Shown: positions 62,398-64,000 of the stretch, piece by piece
Position numbering within the stretch: the first letter of the stretch is position 1
Layout of the letters: every line of letters begins with the position of its first letter
Origin: Bacillota bacterium
GTDB lineage: Bacteria > Bacillota > Clostridia > Lachnospirales > Lachnospiraceae
Assembly (NCBI GenBank): GCA_023411555.1
Contig: JAEYOQ010000062.1
Location: 62,001 to 126,000 of the forward strand
DNA: 64,000 nucleotides
Direction: 5' to 3'
Position numbers and translations under genes: made by a program
Notes under the pieces: model-generated
What the model was told of the DNA's origin: nothing
Seen by the model: the letters and a program-made list of their open reading frames with translations, nothing else
Database searches by the model: none

Positions 62398-64000
62398 ATG
62401 TCTAAGGAATTGCAGCAACCCACAGCGAAAGAACATGTTGATCAATTAGTAAAAAACGCTCTTAATGCACTAAACGATTTCTTATCCCTTGACCAGGAGA
62501 CAGTTGATAATATAGTACACGAAATGGCTCTTGCTGGCCTTGCAAAACAACAGACTCTTGCAAAAATGGCAGTTGAAGAAACCGGAAGGGGTATCTACGA
62601 AGATAAAATAACAAAGAATATTTTTGCTACAGAATATGTTTGGCACTCTATTAAATATCAAAAGACAGTCGGAATTATTGAGGATAATGAAGAAGAGGAT
62701 TATATGATTGTCGCAGAGCCTGTAGGTATTGTTGCAGGTGTTACTCCCGTAACCAATCCCACTTCTACTACCATGTTTAAGTGTCTAACCTGTATTAAAA
62801 CTAGAAACCCGATTATCTTCGGTTTTCACCCAAGCGCTCAGCAATGCTCAAGAGAAGCTGCTAAGACCTTATATGATGCAGCAGTTAAAGCGGGTGCTCC
62901 GAAGAATTGTATCCAATGGATTGAATATCCTTCCATCGACGCTACCAGAGAACTTATGAATCATCCTGATGTATCCATGATCCTAGCTACCGGTGGTTCA
63001 GGTATGGTAAAACAGGCATATTCCTGCGGTAAACCAGCACTTGGTGTTGGCCCTGGTAATGTTCCTTGCTTTATCGAGAAGACAGCGAATTTAAAGCGAG
63101 CTGTAAATGACTTGATTTTATCCAAATCCTTTGATCATGGTATGATATGTGCCTCTGAGCAGGCCGCTATCATCGAAGCCCCTGTCTATAATGAAGTGGT
63201 AGAACTTATGAAAAAGGGTGGTTGCTACTTTGCTACTAAAGAAGAGATTAAACTCCTTGAACCAGTAGTAATTAACAGCAAAACAGGCGCAGTTAATCCT
63301 GCCATAGTAGGTCAGTCCCCTGCTGCTATCGCTGCCCTCGCAGGTATCACTATTCCTGCTAATACAAAAATATTATGTACCGAATTAGACGGCGTAGGAC
63401 CTGAATATCCATTATCAAAAGAGAAACTATCTCCAGTACTCGCTATAATTAAAGCACAGACTCTAGAGAAGGGTTACCAGCTCTGCGAGAAGATGATTGA
63501 ACTAGGTGGTTTGGGTCATTCATCCGTACTTCATTCTAATGACAATGAAGTAATAAAGACTTTCTCCGACAGAATGAAAACCGGCCGTATCTTAGTTAAC
63601 TCACCTTCTACACATGGTGCAATTGGCGACTTATATAATACAAACATGCCTTCTCTTACCTTAGGCTGCGGTTCCTATGGTGGCAATTCCACTACTCATA
63701 ATGTTTCCGCTGTAGATTTAGTAAATTATAAGCGTGTAGCAAAGAGGAGGAACAACATGCAATGGTTCAAGGTGCCGAGTAAGATTTATTTTGAGTCCGG
63801 TTCAACCGCTTACTTATCCAAGATGCCTAATATTACTAAGGCATTCATTGTTACAGATCCATCCATGACGCAATTAGGCTATGTAAGTAAGGTATTATAT
63901 CAATTAAGAAAACGTACTGACTATGTACACTGCGAGATCTTCGATCAGGTTGAGCCAGATCCGAGTCTTGATACGATCCTTAAGGGTGTAGAGGAAATGA
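62398..64000 (+). CDS. adhE: AdhE, bifunctional acetaldehyde-CoA/alcohol dehydrogenase (partial)
   Basis: 534 codons are inside the window; the gene runs past the right edge. The acetaldehyde dehydrogenase half is visible with EPVGIVAGVTPVTNPTSTTM, ATGGSGMVKQAYSCGKPALG and the catalytic Cys251 in DHGMICASEQ. From about residue 445 the linker and the start of the iron alcohol dehydrogenase half appear (YFESGSTAYL, KAFIVTDPSM). It makes ethanol from acetyl-CoA and reoxidises NADH. AAGGAGG lies eight bases before the ATG. Two Rex-type operators suggest induction when NADH is high. Confidence 0.97.
   Translation, partial: MSKELQQPTAKEHVDQLVKNALNALNDFLSLDQETVDNIVHEMALAGLAKQQTLAKMAVEETGRGIYEDKITKNIFATEYVWHSIKYQKTVGIIEDNEEEDYMIVAEPVGIVAGVTPVTNPTSTTMFKCLTCIKTRNPIIFGFHPSAQQCSREAAKTLYDAAVKAGAPKNCIQWIEYPSIDATRELMNHPDVSMILATGGSGMVKQAYSCGKPALGVGPGNVPCFIEKTANLKRAVNDLILSKSFDHGMICASEQAAIIEAPVYNEVVELMKKGGCYFATKEEIKLLEPVVINSKTGAVNPAIVGQSPAAIAALAGITIPANTKILCTELDGVGPEYPLSKEKLSPVLAIIKAQTLEKGYQLCEKMIELGGLGHSSVLHSNDNEVIKTFSDRMKTGRILVNSPSTHGAIGDLYNTNMPSLTLGCGSYGGNSTTHNVSAVDLVNYKRVAKRRNNMQWFKVPSKIYFESGSTAYLSKMPNITKAFIVTDPSMTQLGYVSKVLYQLRKRTDYVHCEIFDQVEPDPSLDTILKGVEEM

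Overview
The window looks like the chromosome of an anaerobic, low-GC, Lachnospiraceae-type clostridium (Lachnoclostridium/Anaerocolumna-like). The evidence is the AT-rich intergenic DNA, strong AGGAGG ribosome sites, a SufCBDSU Fe-S operon with SufU, an AdhE gene behind two Rex-type operators, DUF3881- and DUF6774-like proteins, and a selenium-dependent molybdenum hydroxylase maturation operon. No phage, CRISPR array or insertion sequence with a transposase was seen. Family names are assigned from memory of protein motifs; no database search was run.

Layout. 1-6.0 kb (minus): moaC (cut by the window edge), a MoeA-like protein, yqeC, a DUF3343 carrier, a cysteine-desulfurase homologue, yqeB, yedF and selD, an operon for maturing labile-selenium molybdenum hydroxylases. 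6.2-8.3 kb: an ECF S-component with a TudS-like desulfidase, then a MobA-like/ModE-like fusion. 8.6-10.8 kb: a tocopherol-cyclase-like protein, a GreA-type factor, a repeat element and a small conserved protein. 10.9-23 kb (minus): a cell-wall recycling operon in which NamZ and NagZ release amino sugars, an ABC importer without its own ATPase brings them in, MurK and AnmK phosphorylate and MurQ removes lactate, with an RpiR-type regulator first. 23-25 kb: a 39-residue membrane peptide and a secreted beta-helix protein. 25-30.8 kb (plus): a cysteine-rich MarR regulator and sufCBDSU, with a second copy of the repeat element inserted between sufC and sufB. 30.9-34.3 kb: PfkB kinase, GH4 glycosidase and LacI regulator, followed by a tRNA-Lys relic and a six-TM chemoreceptor.

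36.3-46.3 kb: an AraL-like phosphatase, a membrane-anchored solute-binding protein, a CitA/DcuS-type two-component system, an Fe3+/aminoethylphosphonate-type ABC importer and an AraM-type glycerol-1-phosphate dehydrogenase. Together they read as an uncharacterised phospho-compound uptake and sensing locus. 46.5-50.3 kb: a TIR-like putative defence effector next to tRNA-Lys(CTT), thioredoxin, a 47-residue basic protein, trmB and an Fe-S flavoprotein. 50.7-53.2 kb: a DacA-type carboxypeptidase and a coiled-coil membrane protein. 53.5-59.1 kb (minus): pstCAB-phoU-phoP-phoR without pstS, preceded by a palindromic terminator and an array of 18-bp repeats. 59.4-61.9 kb: tRNA-Arg(CCT), a DUF3881 protein and an HD-GYP protein. 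62.4 kb to the end (plus): adhE, cut by the window edge.

Many minus-strand open frames begin upstream of the real start. Starts were placed on the ribosome-binding site where it was decisive, and the reasoning is given for each gene.
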